From positions 3,095,101 to 3,159,100 of the forward strand of contig NZ_CP036455.1 in NCBI RefSeq assembly GCF_004323735.1: DNA of 64,000 bases, in the 5' to 3' direction. Of this stretch, positions 8,398 to 17,651 are shown in pieces. Numbering within the stretch: the first letter of the stretch is position 1; each line of letters begins with the position of its first letter. The notes beneath the pieces are model-generated. The model was not told the origin of the DNA, did not search any database, and saw only the letters and a list, made by a program, of their open reading frames with translations. This stretch comes from Streptomonospora litoralis (GTDB taxonomy: Bacteria; Actinomycetota; Actinomycetes; Streptosporangiales; Streptosporangiaceae). The translations under genes were made by a program, and so were the position numbers.

Positions 8398-10077
8398 TCA
8401 TCCGTCGGCGGCGGTGCCCGAGGCCCCCTTCTCCCGGTCCGCATGCGGAAACTTCAGGTCGAAAGCGGGCCGCTCGCTGCGGATCTGCGGCAGCGCCGTG
8501 AAGTTGTGCCGCGGCGGCGGACTGGAGGTGGCCCACTCCAGCGCGGAGCCGTAGCCCCACGGGTCGTCGGTCTCCACCATGGGGGCCTTGCGGGCGGTAC
8601 GCCAGATGTTCCAGAAGAAGAACAGCGTGGAGGCCCCCAGCACGAAGGAGCCGATGCTGGAGATGAAGTTGAGCGTGGTGAACCCGTCGGAGGGCAGGTA
8701 GTCGGCGTACCGGCGCGGCATGCCCTCCACGCCCAGCCAGTGCTGGACGAGGAAGGTCGCGTGGAACCCGGCGAACAGCGTCCAGAAGTGGACCTTGCCC
8801 AGTCCCTCGTGCAGCATTCTGCCGGTCAGCTTGGGCCACCAGAAGTAGAAACCGGCGAACATCGCGAACACCACTGTGCCGAAGAGCACGTAGTGGAAGT
8901 GGCCGACCACGAAATAGGAGTCGGTGACGTGGAAGTCCAGCGGCGGCGAGGCCAGGATGACCCCGGTCAGCCCGCCGAAGAGGAACGTCACCAGAAAGCC
9001 CACGGAGAACAGCATCGGCGTGGGGAAGGTCAACTGGCCCCGCCACATGGTGCCGATCCAGTTGAAGAACTTGATCCCGGTCGGCACGGCGATCAGGAAG
9101 GACATGAACGAGAAGAACGGCAGCAGCACGGCTCCGGTCGCGAACATGTGGTGGGCCCACACCGTCATCGACAGCCCGGTGATGGCCATGGTGGCGCCGA
9201 CCATCCCCCCGTAGCCGAACAGGGGTTTGCGCGAGAAGACGGGAATGACCTCGGTGATGATGCCGAAGAACGGCAGCGCGACGATGTAGACCTCGGGATG
9301 GCCGAAGAACCAGAACAGGTGCTGCCACAGGATCGCGCCGCCGTGTTCGGCCCCGTAGACCTGGGCCCCCAGGATGCGGTCGGCGGCGAGGGCGGCCAGC
9401 GCCGCGGTCAGCACCGGAAACGCCAGCAGGATGAGCACGCCGGTGAACACGGTGTTCCAGGTGAACAGCGGCAGCCGGAACATGGTCATGCCCGGTGCGC
9501 GCATCGCGGCGACGGTGGTCATGAAGTTGACGGCGCCGAGGATGGTGCCCAGCCCCGACACCAGCAGGCCCATCACCCACAGATCGCCGCCCAGCCCGGG
9601 CGAGCGCACCTCGTCGGAGAGCGGCGTGTAGGCGAACCAGCCGAAACTCGCCGCGCCGCCGGGGGTGAGGAAGCCGCCGAGCACCATCAGTCCGCCGAAC
9701 ACGAACAGCCAGAAGCTGAACGCGTTCAACCGGGGGAAGGCGACGTCGGGCGCGCCGATCTGCAGCGGCACGATCACGTTGGCGAACCCGACGAACAGCG
9801 GGGTCGCGAACAGCAGCATCATGATGGTGCCGTGGATGGTGAAGAGCTGGTTGTAGCCCTCGTGAGTGAGGACCTGCATGCCCGGCCAGAGCAGCTCCGC
9901 GCGGATCAGCATCGCCATGACGCCGGCCGCGAGGAAGAACCCGAACGAGGCGATGAGGTACATCTTGCCGATCACCTTGTGATCGGTTGACGTCAGCCAG
10001 CCGACGAGGGTCGACCCGCCGGCGATGGGACCGCGCCTCTCGGATGCCTCGCGCGCCGACGGGGCGGTCTGAGTCAT
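8398..10077 (-). CDS. ctaD: Cytochrome c oxidase subunit I (aa3-type)
   Basis: The 559-residue integral membrane protein carries the heme-copper centre of the terminal oxidase. The ligands are visible: FTIHGTIM (heme a His), [15 protein letters not shown] (CuB His and the cross-linked Tyr), WAHHMF (two CuB His), and VGHFHYV (heme a3 and heme a His). Twelve or so hydrophobic helices fit the subunit I fold. The start [12 protein letters not shown] at 10077 fits the family; the open frame upstream is not similar. Subunit II (ctaC) and III are not adjacent, so this is an orphan subunit I gene, perhaps an additional paralogue working with subunits encoded elsewhere. The upstream gene is a DUF3040 membrane protein in the same direction. 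Confidence 0.97.
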   Translation of the reverse strand: MTQTAPSAREASERRGPIAGGSTLVGWLTSTDHKVIGKMYLIASFGFFLAAGVMAMLIRAELLWPGMQVLTHEGYNQLFTIHGTIMMLLFATPLFVGFANVIVPLQIGAPDVAFPRLNAFSFWLFVFGGLMVLGGFLTPGGAASFGWFAYTPLSDEVRSPGLGGDLWVMGLLVSGLGTILGAVNFMTTVAAMRAPGMTMFRLPLFTWNTVFTGVLILLAFPVLTAALAALAADRILGAQVYGAEHGGAILWQHLFWFFGHPEVYIVALPFFGIITEVIPVFSRKPLFGYGGMVGATMAITGLSMTVWAHHMFATGAVLLPFFSFMSFLIAVPTGIKFFNWIGTMWRGQLTFPTPMLFSVGFLVTFLFGGLTGVILASPPLDFHVTDSYFVVGHFHYVLFGTVVFAMFAGFYFWWPKLTGRMLHEGLGKVHFWTLFAGFHATFLVQHWLGVEGMPRRYADYLPSDGFTTLNFISSIGSFVLGASTLFFFWNIWRTARKAPMVETDDPWGYGSALEWATSSPPPRHNFTALPQIRSERPAFDLKFPHADREKGASGTAADG

Positions 10078-10148
10078 GGCGATTCCGTTCCGTGGGTTCT
10101 GGGGAGGTTTCGAGCCGACGGGCTCGCGGCGGGACGGCCGCGGCGCGC

Positions 10149-10409
10149 TCAGGCGGTTCCGGCGGTGGCCGCGATCAGCACGAGCGCCGCCGCCAGCACG
10201 ACCGCCCACACCAGTAGGACCCCCGCCCAAGGCGCCGGTTCGCGGGCGGCCGTCGGTTCGGCGGGCCCGGCCGGCTCCGCGGTCGCGGCGCGGTTGCGCG
10301 CGAGCCGGTCGGAGTAGTCGCGCATCCGGCGGTGGCAGTCGGGATCGTCCGCGGCGAGCTGCCGCTGCAGCCGGTGCAGTCTCGCCTCGTCCCTGCGGTC
10401 CAGGGCCAT
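10149..10409 (-). CDS. DUF3040-type small membrane protein
   Basis: The 86-residue product starts [20 protein letters not shown], resembling the short conserved N-terminal helix of DUF3040 proteins (usually 'LSEHEQRLLEQIEr.L..dDP'), here including [14 protein letters not shown] Pro/Ala linker precedes one membrane helix (~62-82). The family is widespread in actinobacteria and uncharacterised. AGGAGG lies nine bases before ATG 10409, fixing the start. It lies directly upstream of ctaD (72 bp), so it could be co-transcribed. Confidence 0.75.
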   Translation of the reverse strand: MALDRRDEARLHRLQRQLAADDPDCHRRMRDYSDRLARNRAATAEPAGPAEPTAAREPAPWAGVLLVWAVVLAAALVLIAATAGTA

Positions 10410-10743
10410 CGCCGTCCTCCTGTGATCTGCATGCGGGGGATGCCTGGCCGTGCTCTTCGGCGAGCGCGCCGCTACCCGTACCGGCGCCGGGCTAACGTCG
10501 GGCGCGCCGCCGCAGGCGGGCGTGTGCACCGATCCCAGCGCGTCTGCTGACTGCGGATTCTCCCAGCTCGGCGCATATGCGTCCGGGAGCGACCCGGCCG
10601 GGTTTCAGGCCGGTGGGGGTCGGTAGTGGTCTGGCATCAGCCAAGCCGCGGCCCGCGTCGGCCGCCGAGCCGCGTGATCGCGCGGACTCCCAGGGCGACG
10701 CGGACCGCCGAGCGCGAACGCGGTTCGCAGCCAGGAGGATCCC
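10410..10743. other. Intergenic region between divergent DUF3040 and CBS genes
   Basis: This 334-bp stretch separates two divergent genes and must hold both promoters. I see no coding frame with plausible codon use and no clear -35/-10 pair; the CBS gene's Shine-Dalgarno (CAGGAGG) lies at its right end. Confidence 0.4.
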
Positions 10744-11163
10744 ATGGCCGAGCAGGTGCGGGAGATCATGACCCAGCCTCCCTACACCGTGTCCCCGGAG
10801 ACGACGCTGTACGAGGTCGCCGTGATCATGCGCGACAAGGACATCGGCGACGTGGTGGTGGCCGAGGACGACCGGGTGGTCGGCGTGCTGACCGACCGCG
10901 ACATCGTGGTCCGCTGCGTCGCCGACGGCGCCGACTGCGGCCGGGCTACGGCCCGCGGCACTCTCAGCGGGCGACTCGCGGTCGTCGGGCCGCGCGACAG
11001 CATCGACGACGCGGTGCGCAGCATGCGCGAGAACGCGGTGCGCCGGCTGCCGGTCGTCGACGAGGACCGGCTCGTCGGGATGGTCACCCTGGGCGACCTC
11101 GCTGTCGAGCGCGACCCCTCCTCGGTTCTCGCCGAGATCAGCGGGAGCCACGCCAACACCTGA
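10744..11163 (+). CDS. CBS-domain pair protein
   Basis: The 139-residue product is essentially two CBS motifs in tandem (about 8-62 and 75-130): VREIMTQPPYTVSPETTLYEVAVIM with VVGVLTDRDIVVR, then VVGPRDSIDDAVRSMRENAVRRLPVV with LVGMVTLGDLAVE. Such stand-alone pairs bind adenine nucleotides and act as energy or stress sensors. A strong CAGGAGGATCCC precedes ATG 10744. It ends just before a hairpin, so is probably monocistronic. The target it regulates cannot be deduced. Confidence 0.93.
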   Translation: MAEQVREIMTQPPYTVSPETTLYEVAVIMRDKDIGDVVVAEDDRVVGVLTDRDIVVRCVADGADCGRATARGTLSGRLAVVGPRDSIDDAVRSMRENAVRRLPVVDEDRLVGMVTLGDLAVERDPSSVLAEISGSHANT

Positions 11164-11171
11164 TCGGCGGG

Positions 11172-11198
11172 CCGGACGCGGGCGGCGGCCGCGTCCGG
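11172..11198 (+). terminator. Hairpin after CBS gene
   Basis: CCGGACGCG at 11172-11180 pairs perfectly with CGCGTCCGG at 11190-11198, starting 8 bp past the CBS stop codon; no U-tract. Confidence 0.6.
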
Positions 11199-11242
11199 AG
11201 TGGCCGTGTTTGGCCGGCGGGGCCCGCGGTAGCGGCGGGCGC

Positions 11243-12382
11243 ATGAGCAGTCCCCATGCGGAGGCGCAGGCGCGCCACCAGCGATCGGAGCGGCCCCGTC
11301 CCCTGGCCGACGCGGCGGCCCCGTCCACCGGCCGCCCGCAGCGCCTACTGGTGCTGCGCGCCTTGGGGCTGGGCGACTTCCTCACCGCCGTCCCCGCCCT
11401 GCGCGCCCTGGAACGCGCCCACCCGGGCTGGAGTCTGCACCTCGCCGCCCCCTCGGCGCACGGCGACCTGCTCACGTCGGCGGGGCTCGACTGGCGGCTG
11501 CTGCCGACCACGGGTCCGGCCACGCCGCCGTGGCCCTATCCCGACCCGCCCGATACAGCCGTCAACCTGCACGGCAGCGGCCCCGAGTCGGTGCGGGCGC
11601 TGCGGGCGCCGGCGCCCGGGCGGTTGGTGACCCATGCCGGTCCCGGCGCGCCGGGAGTTCCGGGCCCGCCGTGGCCGGGGCCGATCCACGACGTCGACAT
11701 CTGGTGCCGGCTGCTCGCGGCGCACGGCATCAGCGCGGATCCCGGCGACGTGCGGTTGCCGCGCACCGGGGGGCCGGTCGACGCGAGCGGGGCCGCCGTC
11801 GTGCACCCCGGTGCGGCGTTCCCGGCGCGGCGCTGGCCCGCCGACCGCTTCGCCGCCGTCGCCCGCCACCTGGCCGACCGCGGACTCGACGTCGCGATCA
11901 CGGGCTCCGCGGCGGAGCGCCCGCTGGCACGCGACGTCGCCGACCGCGCTGGCCTGCACGAGCGGCACGTGCACGCGGGGCGGACCCCATTGCCCGAGTT
12001 GGCGGCACTGGTGGCCGACGCCCCGCTGGTCGTGTGCGGCGACACCGGGACGGCCCACCTGGCCACCGCCTACTCCACCCCGTCGGTCGTGCTGTTCGGC
12101 CCGGTCGACCCGGCGCTGTGGGGGCCGCGTATCGACACGGCCCGCCACACCTGCCTGTGGCACGGGCGCCGCGGCGACCCGCACGGCCGCGAGCCCGATC
12201 CCGGGCTGCTGCGCATCGGCGTGGACGAGGTCGTCGCCGCGGCCGAGCGGATGCTGGCGCACAACCGGCCGTTCAGCGGTCCCGGCACCAATCGGCCGCC
12301 GCAACCGCGCCGCCCCGGTCGGCCGGGTCGCACGGGAGCCGCCGGCGCGTTCCGTCGCGAATCACGACTTGTCGCGGAATGA
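11243..12382 (+). CDS. GT9-family glycosyltransferase (heptosyltransferase-like)
   Basis: The 379-residue product has RLLVLRALGLGDFLTAVPALRAL (residues ~34-56), the GT9 N-domain signature, and AVVHPGAAFPARRWP plus VVCGDTGTAHLATAYSTPSVVLFGP in the donor-binding C-domain, closely resembling ADP-heptose:LPS heptosyltransferases. As the organism appears Gram-positive, the acceptor is not LPS; another cell-surface glycan is likely. ATG 11243 is used; a TTG at 11210 in frame lacks similarity and both lack a strong Shine-Dalgarno. The C-terminal ~40 residues are low-complexity. It stands alone, 11 kb from the operon containing the other GT9 gene. Confidence 0.88.
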   Translation: MSSPHAEAQARHQRSERPRPLADAAAPSTGRPQRLLVLRALGLGDFLTAVPALRALERAHPGWSLHLAAPSAHGDLLTSAGLDWRLLPTTGPATPPWPYPDPPDTAVNLHGSGPESVRALRAPAPGRLVTHAGPGAPGVPGPPWPGPIHDVDIWCRLLAAHGISADPGDVRLPRTGGPVDASGAAVVHPGAAFPARRWPADRFAAVARHLADRGLDVAITGSAAERPLARDVADRAGLHERHVHAGRTPLPELAALVADAPLVVCGDTGTAHLATAYSTPSVVLFGPVDPALWGPRIDTARHTCLWHGRRGDPHGREPDPGLLRIGVDEVVAAAERMLAHNRPFSGPGTNRPPQPRRPGRPGRTGAAGAFRRESRLVAE

Positions 12383-12621
12383 AGAAAATGTCCATTCCGA
12401 CGTTTCGCTGATCATGGGTGCGGTAGCCGCGTACTGCACAGGCCGAACCGGTGCTCCGGCACCGGCGGAGCCGAGGCGGGTCCTTCTCGATGACGCGATG
12501 TCGGGGGGCGAGAGGACCTTCCTCGGCGGATCGCGCGCCAGGAGCGGCCGCTGCGCGCGGGCGCGGTCACGATGAGGGGGGAGCGCGCCCCGCGCGGCGC
12601 TTTCGCTCGGGCGCGCACGTC

Positions 12622-12660
12622 GGCGCCGCCCGGATCCCGGCAGCGGATCCGGGCGGCGCC
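12622..12660. terminator. Bidirectional hairpin between GT9 and chaB genes
   Basis: A perfect 16-bp stem (12622-12637 with 12645-12660, 7-nt loop) lies in the 347-bp gap between two convergent genes. A second 10-bp hairpin (12715-12724 with 12737-12746) overlaps the chaB stop codon. No other feature is seen in 12383-12729. Confidence 0.65.
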
Positions 12661-12729
12661 GGTGCGTACAACGAAGGGCGCGGCCGCGGCGCCGGGGCAA
12701 GGCCCGCCGCAGACGGGCCCGCGGGGGGC

Positions 12730-13140
12730 TCAGGAGCCGCGGGCCCGGCGGGTCTGCGTACGGCTCGCCTTCTGCAGCGCGTCGACCAACTCCTGCTTGC
12801 TCATCTTCGACCGGCCTTGGACACCGGCCTCGCGCGCACGCTCGTAGAGGTGGTGCTTGCTCGCGCCGGCGTCGACCCCGCCGGCGGTGGGCGCGTCGCC
12901 GCCGCGCTGGGGCGCCCGGGGGTTGGCCGCCTGCTTGTCGGAAGGCCCTTCGTCCTCCTTGGGACGCCATCGGTCGCCCACCTTCTCGTAGGTGTGCTTG
13001 AGCGCGGAGTAGGCGACGCGGTGGGCGCGCTCGCCCTCGCCGTAGCTGTCCACGGCCGAGTCGTGCGCCTTGATCCAGGTCTCCTGCGCACCGCGCGGCG
13101 AGCGCCGCAGGGTGTCGGGAAGCTCCTCTCGCCCGGGCAT
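12730..13140 (-). CDS. ChaB-family protein with C-terminal Rho-N/SAP-like segment
   Basis: The 136-residue protein begins with a ChaB domain (~5-60): ELPDTLRRSPRGAQETWIKAH and AYSALKHTYEKVGDRW. E. coli ChaB was linked to cation transport but its biochemical role is unclear. After a Pro/Gly linker, residues ~98-130 (HLYERAREAGVQGRSKMSK, then QELVDAL) resemble the small helix-extended-helix module found in Rho N-termini and SAP-type nucleic-acid-binding proteins. That fold match is by eye. ATG 13140 follows GGGAGGAG. It lies 65 bp downstream of the copper-storage gene in the same direction. Confidence 0.85.
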   Translation of the reverse strand: MPGREELPDTLRRSPRGAQETWIKAHDSAVDSYGEGERAHRVAYSALKHTYEKVGDRWRPKEDEGPSDKQAANPRAPQRGGDAPTAGGVDAGASKHHLYERAREAGVQGRSKMSKQELVDALQKASRTQTRRARGS

Positions 13141-13204
13141 GTACGCATCTCCTCCCTTCGGGCGGCGCGGCCCTGGGCGGCCGCGGTACCGGCGCTCGCG
13201 GCCG

Positions 13205-13630
13205 CTACTGTCGCTGCTGTTCCTGAATCTGGAGAAGGATCTGGCGGGAGGCGTCCTCGGCCAGCCGGCACCGGTCGGCGCACAGCCGGCAGTGCTCGTG
13301 GTGCTCGCCGTGCCGGTCGCACTCGCGGGCGCAGGCCTGGGTGTAGAGGACGACGCTCTCCAGCAGCCCGCGGTGCAGTTCGGCGTCGGGCTCGGTGCGC
13401 CTGGTCAGCACGCGTTCCGCCGCGGAGCAGACCTCGGCGCAGTCCAGGTTGAGGCGCACGCAGGCGACGAGTTCGGCCACGTCCGGCTCGCCCAGGCACG
13501 CGTCGGCGCAGGCGGTGCAGGATTGGGCGCAGGCGGCCAGCCGCTCCACGGCGGTCTTGAGCAGATCGACGTCGTCTGCGGCGATGTCGCGCGGATGGCT
13601 GCGCAGGAACTCTTCCGTCTGAGTCGGCAT
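13205..13630 (-). CDS. Csp-like four-helix-bundle copper-binding protein
   Basis: The 141-residue product has twelve cysteines arranged in CxxxC/CxxC patterns along predicted helices: CAQSCTACADAC, CVRLNLDCAEVC and CARECDRHGEHHEHCRLCADRC. This is the pattern of the DUF326/Csp family, in which Cys-lined four-helix bundles store many Cu(I) ions. No signal peptide or Tat motif is present, so it resembles the cytosolic Csp3 subgroup. ATG 13630 has AAGAGG at a good distance; a GTG two codons upstream is possible. No copper-responsive regulator (CsoR/CueR) adjoins it. Confidence 0.88.
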   Translation of the reverse strand: MPTQTEEFLRSHPRDIAADDVDLLKTAVERLAACAQSCTACADACLGEPDVAELVACVRLNLDCAEVCSAAERVLTRRTEPDAELHRGLLESVVLYTQACARECDRHGEHHEHCRLCADRCRLAEDASRQILLQIQEQQRQ

Positions 13631-13860
13631 GATCACGGCACCTCTTCCGCTCGATCGCGATTGCGGGCGGGTACGTGTCGACCTCTACCGAGACAACCCG
13701 CCGGTAAACCCCGCAGCGGGGCGTACTGCCGCCGCCGCGGGCTTTCGACCTGGAACGTCGCCGCCCGGCGGGGGTTTGCGGATACCCGCTGCCAGGTAGC
13801 GGACCGAACGACGTGCGCGCCAGGCGCGCGGCTGCCGACTTGCCAACCGAGGAGGGCGAC

Positions 13861-14244
13861 ATGGTCCGTGAACGGCTCGACCCCGAGACCGAGGACGTGT
13901 GGCGCGAGTTCCACGGCACGGTGAACATGCGCGGCGAGGAGCTGCGTCGCTGGCTGCTGACCGACGCATCGGGGCCCGACCACTTCGCCGCCGACCCGTC
14001 GATGGACGTCTCGCCCCTCGGTCGGCGCGTCGTCGAGATCCTGGACAAGCGCCAGGTGGACCTGACCGGCGCCGACGTCGACACCATGCGCGACGTCGTG
14101 GAGCGGGCGCGGCGGCTGCTGGCCGCACCCGAGGAGGAGCGCGGCGAGCAGTGGCGCCACGCGCTCATGACACTGGGGCACGACCCGCTGCGTCCCGACC
14201 CGAGCAGTCCGGAGGAGGAGCCGACCGCCGAAGGCCCGCAGTAG
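13861..14244 (+). CDS. DUF3140-type conserved protein
   Basis: The 127-residue product begins MVRERLDPETEDVWREFHGTVNM and continues RRWLLTDAS, then RRVVEILDKRQVDLTGADVDTM. These are features I recall from DUF3140 proteins, small actinobacterial proteins often found near ChaB-like and plasmid-stabilisation-like genes. Predicted fold is all-helical; no catalytic residues are obvious. GAGGAGGGCGAC precedes ATG 13861. It is divergent from the copper-protein gene (230-bp gap). Confidence 0.75.
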   Translation: MVRERLDPETEDVWREFHGTVNMRGEELRRWLLTDASGPDHFAADPSMDVSPLGRRVVEILDKRQVDLTGADVDTMRDVVERARRLLAAPEEERGEQWRHALMTLGHDPLRPDPSSPEEEPTAEGPQ

Positions 14245-14368
14245 CCCGGTGGCCGGCTCGGCCGGCGGGGTCTGCGGTGGGGAGGTACCGCCCCGGGCGG
14301 CCTTCGTGTTTCGCCACGGCCTCGGCCGGTAGTGGAATCTTGGCGCTAGGAAGCGGGAAGGACGGGAC

Positions 14369-15037
14369 ATGGACGTGCGAACCGTGACGGTGCGGGACGG
14401 CGACGCGCAGCTCACCGGCGATCTGGCGACCACTCCCGAGGCCGCCGCCGTCGTGCTGTTCGCCCACGGCAGCGGTAGTTCGCGGCACAGTCCGCGCAAC
14501 AAGGAGGTCGCCGACGCGCTGAACAAGTCGGGTTTCGCCACCTTGCTGATCGACCTGCTCACCGAGGAGGAGGACCGCCTCGACCAGGCGGGCGGCGAAC
14601 TGCGCTTCGACATCGGACTGCTGACGCGGCGGCTGACGGCCGCGATGGACTGGCTGGCCGAGGACTCCCAGACCGCCGGGCTGCCGATCGGCCTGTTCGG
14701 GGCGAGTACGGGGGCGGCGGCCGCGCTGTGTACTGCGGCCGAGCGGCCGCGGCAGGTCGGCGCGGTGGTCTCGCGCGGCGGACGGGTGGATCTGGCCGAG
14801 GACCGGCTGGCCGACGTCTCGGCACCGGTGATGATGATCGCGGGCAGCGCCGACGAGCCCATCGTGCGGATCTCCTTCGACACCACCGAGAAGCTGCACG
14901 TGCAGAACGAGGTGCACGTCGTTCCGGACGCGACACACCTCTTCGAGGAACCGGGTGCGCTGGAGCAGGTGGCCGGCGCGGCGATGACCTGGTTCCGCGA
15001 CCATCTGGGCACCGGCGAGACCCGCGCGGCCGAGTGA
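14369..15037 (+). CDS. Alpha/beta hydrolase, dienelactone-hydrolase-like
   Basis: The 222-residue product shows an alpha/beta-hydrolase core: VVLFAHGSGSSRHSPRN (oxyanion region), nucleophile elbow LFGASTGAAAA (Ser near residue 113), acidic residue in AGSADEPI and catalytic His in PDATHLFEEPG. In other bacteria close relatives are encoded with, or fused to, phosphoribosyltransferase-like domains; that partner is absent here. The substrate is unknown. ATG 14369 lies behind GGGAAGGACGGGAC. Transcription probably ends at the strong hairpin immediately downstream. Confidence 0.87.
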   Translation: MDVRTVTVRDGDAQLTGDLATTPEAAAVVLFAHGSGSSRHSPRNKEVADALNKSGFATLLIDLLTEEEDRLDQAGGELRFDIGLLTRRLTAAMDWLAEDSQTAGLPIGLFGASTGAAAALCTAAERPRQVGAVVSRGGRVDLAEDRLADVSAPVMMIAGSADEPIVRISFDTTEKLHVQNEVHVVPDATHLFEEPGALEQVAGAAMTWFRDHLGTGETRAAE

Positions 15038-15041
15038 GTTT

Positions 15042-15103
15042 CGAACAGCGGAGCGCGCGGCCCGTGACCGCCGGTCGGCGGGCCGCGCGCTCCGCTGTGT
15101 TCG
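15042..15103 (+). terminator. Long GC hairpin after alpha/beta hydrolase gene
   Basis: The arms 15042-15064 and 15079-15103 are complementary over about 23 bp with one 2-nt bulge. The stem starts five bases past the hydrolase stop codon and is one of the strongest hairpins in the window. Confidence 0.75.
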
Positions 15104-15335
15104 GCCGTTGACCGCTTCCGGCTCGGCGGTCGATCCGGACGGTCCGGCCGCCGGGCACCGTCGAGCCGCCCTCGTTCGGCGCCGAATCCCACTACGCCCG
15201 CACTGAACTGCGGAACCAGAGATCGCCGCGGATATCAAGGATTCCGGGTGGCCGGATGCGGACAACCCGTCTGCCTGCGGCTTTGCGCACCGATACCTGC
15301 GCAGGTCACCGACCGGGCCGGTAAGCGCCCGATCA

Positions 15336-15377
15336 CATTGGCAGACACATCAGACCGCGGTCACCCATTGCCAGACA
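15336..15377 (+). promoter_or_regulatory. Direct repeats and AT-rich promoter zone upstream of chitinase
   Basis: CATTGGCAGACA (15336-15347) and CATTGCCAGACA (15366-15377) are 11/12 identical and spaced exactly 30 bp, about three helical turns. They are followed by an AT-rich run (15378-15408) unusual for this genome and likely to contain the promoter. Streptomyces chitinase promoters also carry direct repeats, but this sequence is not the standard repeat or a clear DasR site. The stretch 15104-15335 holds nothing else I can identify. Confidence 0.45.
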
Positions 15378-15629
15378 GAAAAACTAATAGTTAAGTTTCC
15401 TAAAAATTGGCCCGACCGGACGGAACCCCCTCATGAACGTCCGATCCCCCGCACCCTGCAACGCACGCGCTCCCCCGGCCCGACCGCCGTCTCCGCGGCG
15501 CACGGCAGGCCCCGACACCGCCGGCGCGCCCGCATCACTCCCGCTTCTCAGCCGGGCGAGCGGCCCGATCCCGCTCGCCGCACCGGCCATCATCCCCCGC
15601 CCCTTCGGCGCAGTAGGAGACGAACGCAC

Positions 15630-17600
15630 GTGAAGACCCCCCGCACCAGAGCGGCCGCCGCCGCGGCACTCGCCCTCGCGGTTTCGGCGACCCCGCTGTT
15701 CGCCGCGCCCGCCGCGGCCGCTCCCGCAGACATCACCGTCGTCTACACCGAGGGCCAGACCTGGGAGACCGGGTACAGCGGCCAGTTCACCATCATCAAC
15801 GACGGCGACACCGCGCTGCAGGACTGGACGATCGAGTTCAGCCTGCCCGACGGCGCAGCGATCAGCAGCATGTGGAACGCCGACGTCGCCGAGTCGGCCG
15901 GCAACTACACCGTCACCCCGCCGAACTGGGGTGCGCCCGTGCCTGCCGGCGGCAGCTACGGAATCGGGTTCAACGGCTCCTTCTCCGCCGGCCCGACCGC
16001 CACCGAGCCCGAGGGCTGCACCATCGACGACGCCCCCTGCTCGGGCGGCCCGCCCTCGGAGGACACCGAGGCGCCGTCCGTGCCCGGAGGCCTCTCGGCC
16101 ACCGACCAGACCGCCGACAGCATCACCCTGAGCTGGGACGCCGCCGACGACGACGTGGGAGTCGCCGGCTACGAGGTGCTGCGCGGCGGTGAGGTCGCCG
16201 CCTCCACGACCGGCACCGCCACCACGGCCGTCGTGGGCGCCTTGGACGCCGACACCGAGTACACGTTCTCCGTGCGCGCCTACGACGCCGCGGGCAACCG
16301 GTCGGCGGCCGGAGACCCGGTCACCGCGCGCACCTCCGCCGACGACGGCGGGGGCGGCGACCCCGGGCCGGGCGGCGACCGCCGGGTCGGCTACTTCACC
16401 CAGTGGGGCATCTACGCCCGCGACTACCTCGTCCAGGACGTGGACACCAGCGGGACCGCCGAGAAGCTGACCCACATCAACTACGCGTTCGCCAACGTCT
16501 CGGCGGACGGCCAGTGCTTCATGGCCAACCAGCCGGGCGAGGGCGACGCCTACGCCGACTACGGGCGCTCCTTCGGCGCCGCCGACAGCGTCGACGGCGA
16601 GGGCGACACCTGGGACCAGTCGCTGCGCGGCAACTTCAACCAGCTCCGCGAGCTCAAGGCGAAGCACCCCCACCTGAAGGTGCTCATCTCGCTGGGCGGC
16701 TGGACCTGGTCGAAGAACCTCTCCGACGCGGCCCTGACCGCCGATTCCCGCGAACGCCTGGTCAGCTCCTGCATCGACATGTACCTGCGCGGCAACCTGC
16801 CGGTGATCGACGGCGCCGGCGGCACCGGCGCGGCCGCGGGCGTGTTCGACGGCATCGACCTCGACTGGGAGTGGCCGGCCTCGGCGGGCCATCCCGACAA
16901 CACGTTCCGCCCGCAGGACAAGCAGAACTTCACGGCCCTGGTGCAGGAGTTCCGCGACCAGCTGAACGCTCTGGAGGCCGAGAACGGCCGCGAGTACCAG
17001 CTCACCTCGTTCATGGCGGCCGACCCGCAGAAGATCGAGGCGGGCTACGAGGTGGGCGCCGTGATGGAGGACTTCGACTTCGTCACCGTGCAGGGCTACG
17101 ACTTCCACGGCGCCTGGGAGTCGACCACCAACCACCAGTCCAACCTCACTCCCGTCCCGAACGACCCCGGTCCGCGGACCTACAGCATGCAGGAGACGAT
17201 CCAGGCTTACATCGACCGCGGCGCCGACCCGGCCGACCTCGTGATGGGCGTGCCCTTCTACGGTCGCGGCTGGACCGGCGTGCCCGGCGGCCCCGACGGC
17301 GACGGCCTGCACCAGACGTCCACCGGAGCGGCGCAGGGCCCCTACGAGGACGGCATCGACGACTACAAGAACCTGAAGAACCTGAGCGGCTACGAGCTCT
17401 ACCGCGACGCCGAGGCCGGCACCGCCTGGCTGTACAACGGTTCGACCTTCTGGACCTACGACGACCCCACCGCCATGCGGCAGAAGGTCGACTGGGCCCA
17501 GCAGCAGGGCCTGGGCGGGATCATGGCCTGGTCGCTGGACGGCGACGACGCCCAGGGAAGCCTGATGGCGGCGATCGACGGCGCCCTCGACGGCTCCTGA
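15630..17600 (+). CDS. Secreted GH18 chitinase with CBM2-like and FN3 domains
   Basis: The 656-residue precursor has a Sec signal peptide (1-~33, KTPRTR, Ala/Leu core, AAPAAAA cleavage region), a cellulose/chitin-binding CBM2-like module (~34-130, with exposed Trp and a Cys pair near its end), an FN3 domain (~149-235), a Gly/Pro linker and a GH18 catalytic domain (~249-655). The catalytic motif DGIDLDWE is at 407-414, with Glu414 as proton donor, and SLGGW lies upstream as expected. It should hydrolyse chitin outside the cell. GTG 15630 follows AGGAG. A 10-20-bp direct-repeat region upstream may control chitin induction. Confidence 0.96.
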   Translation: MKTPRTRAAAAAALALAVSATPLFAAPAAAAPADITVVYTEGQTWETGYSGQFTIINDGDTALQDWTIEFSLPDGAAISSMWNADVAESAGNYTVTPPNWGAPVPAGGSYGIGFNGSFSAGPTATEPEGCTIDDAPCSGGPPSEDTEAPSVPGGLSATDQTADSITLSWDAADDDVGVAGYEVLRGGEVAASTTGTATTAVVGALDADTEYTFSVRAYDAAGNRSAAGDPVTARTSADDGGGGDPGPGGDRRVGYFTQWGIYARDYLVQDVDTSGTAEKLTHINYAFANVSADGQCFMANQPGEGDAYADYGRSFGAADSVDGEGDTWDQSLRGNFNQLRELKAKHPHLKVLISLGGWTWSKNLSDAALTADSRERLVSSCIDMYLRGNLPVIDGAGGTGAAAGVFDGIDLDWEWPASAGHPDNTFRPQDKQNFTALVQEFRDQLNALEAENGREYQLTSFMAADPQKIEAGYEVGAVMEDFDFVTVQGYDFHGAWESTTNHQSNLTPVPNDPGPRTYSMQETIQAYIDRGADPADLVMGVPFYGRGWTGVPGGPDGDGLHQTSTGAAQGPYEDGIDDYKNLKNLSGYELYRDAEAGTAWLYNGSTFWTYDDPTAMRQKVDWAQQQGLGGIMAWSLDGDDAQGSLMAAIDGALDGS

Positions 17601-17651
17601 GACCCGCCGACCCCGGGGTCCGGGCGCGCTCGGCGGCCCGGCCCCCGACCC

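Noticed and set aside
15433-15633. 66-codon frame between the chitinase promoter and start
   Set aside because: It overlaps the chitinase start in another frame with Pro/Ala-rich low-complexity sequence, no good start signal.
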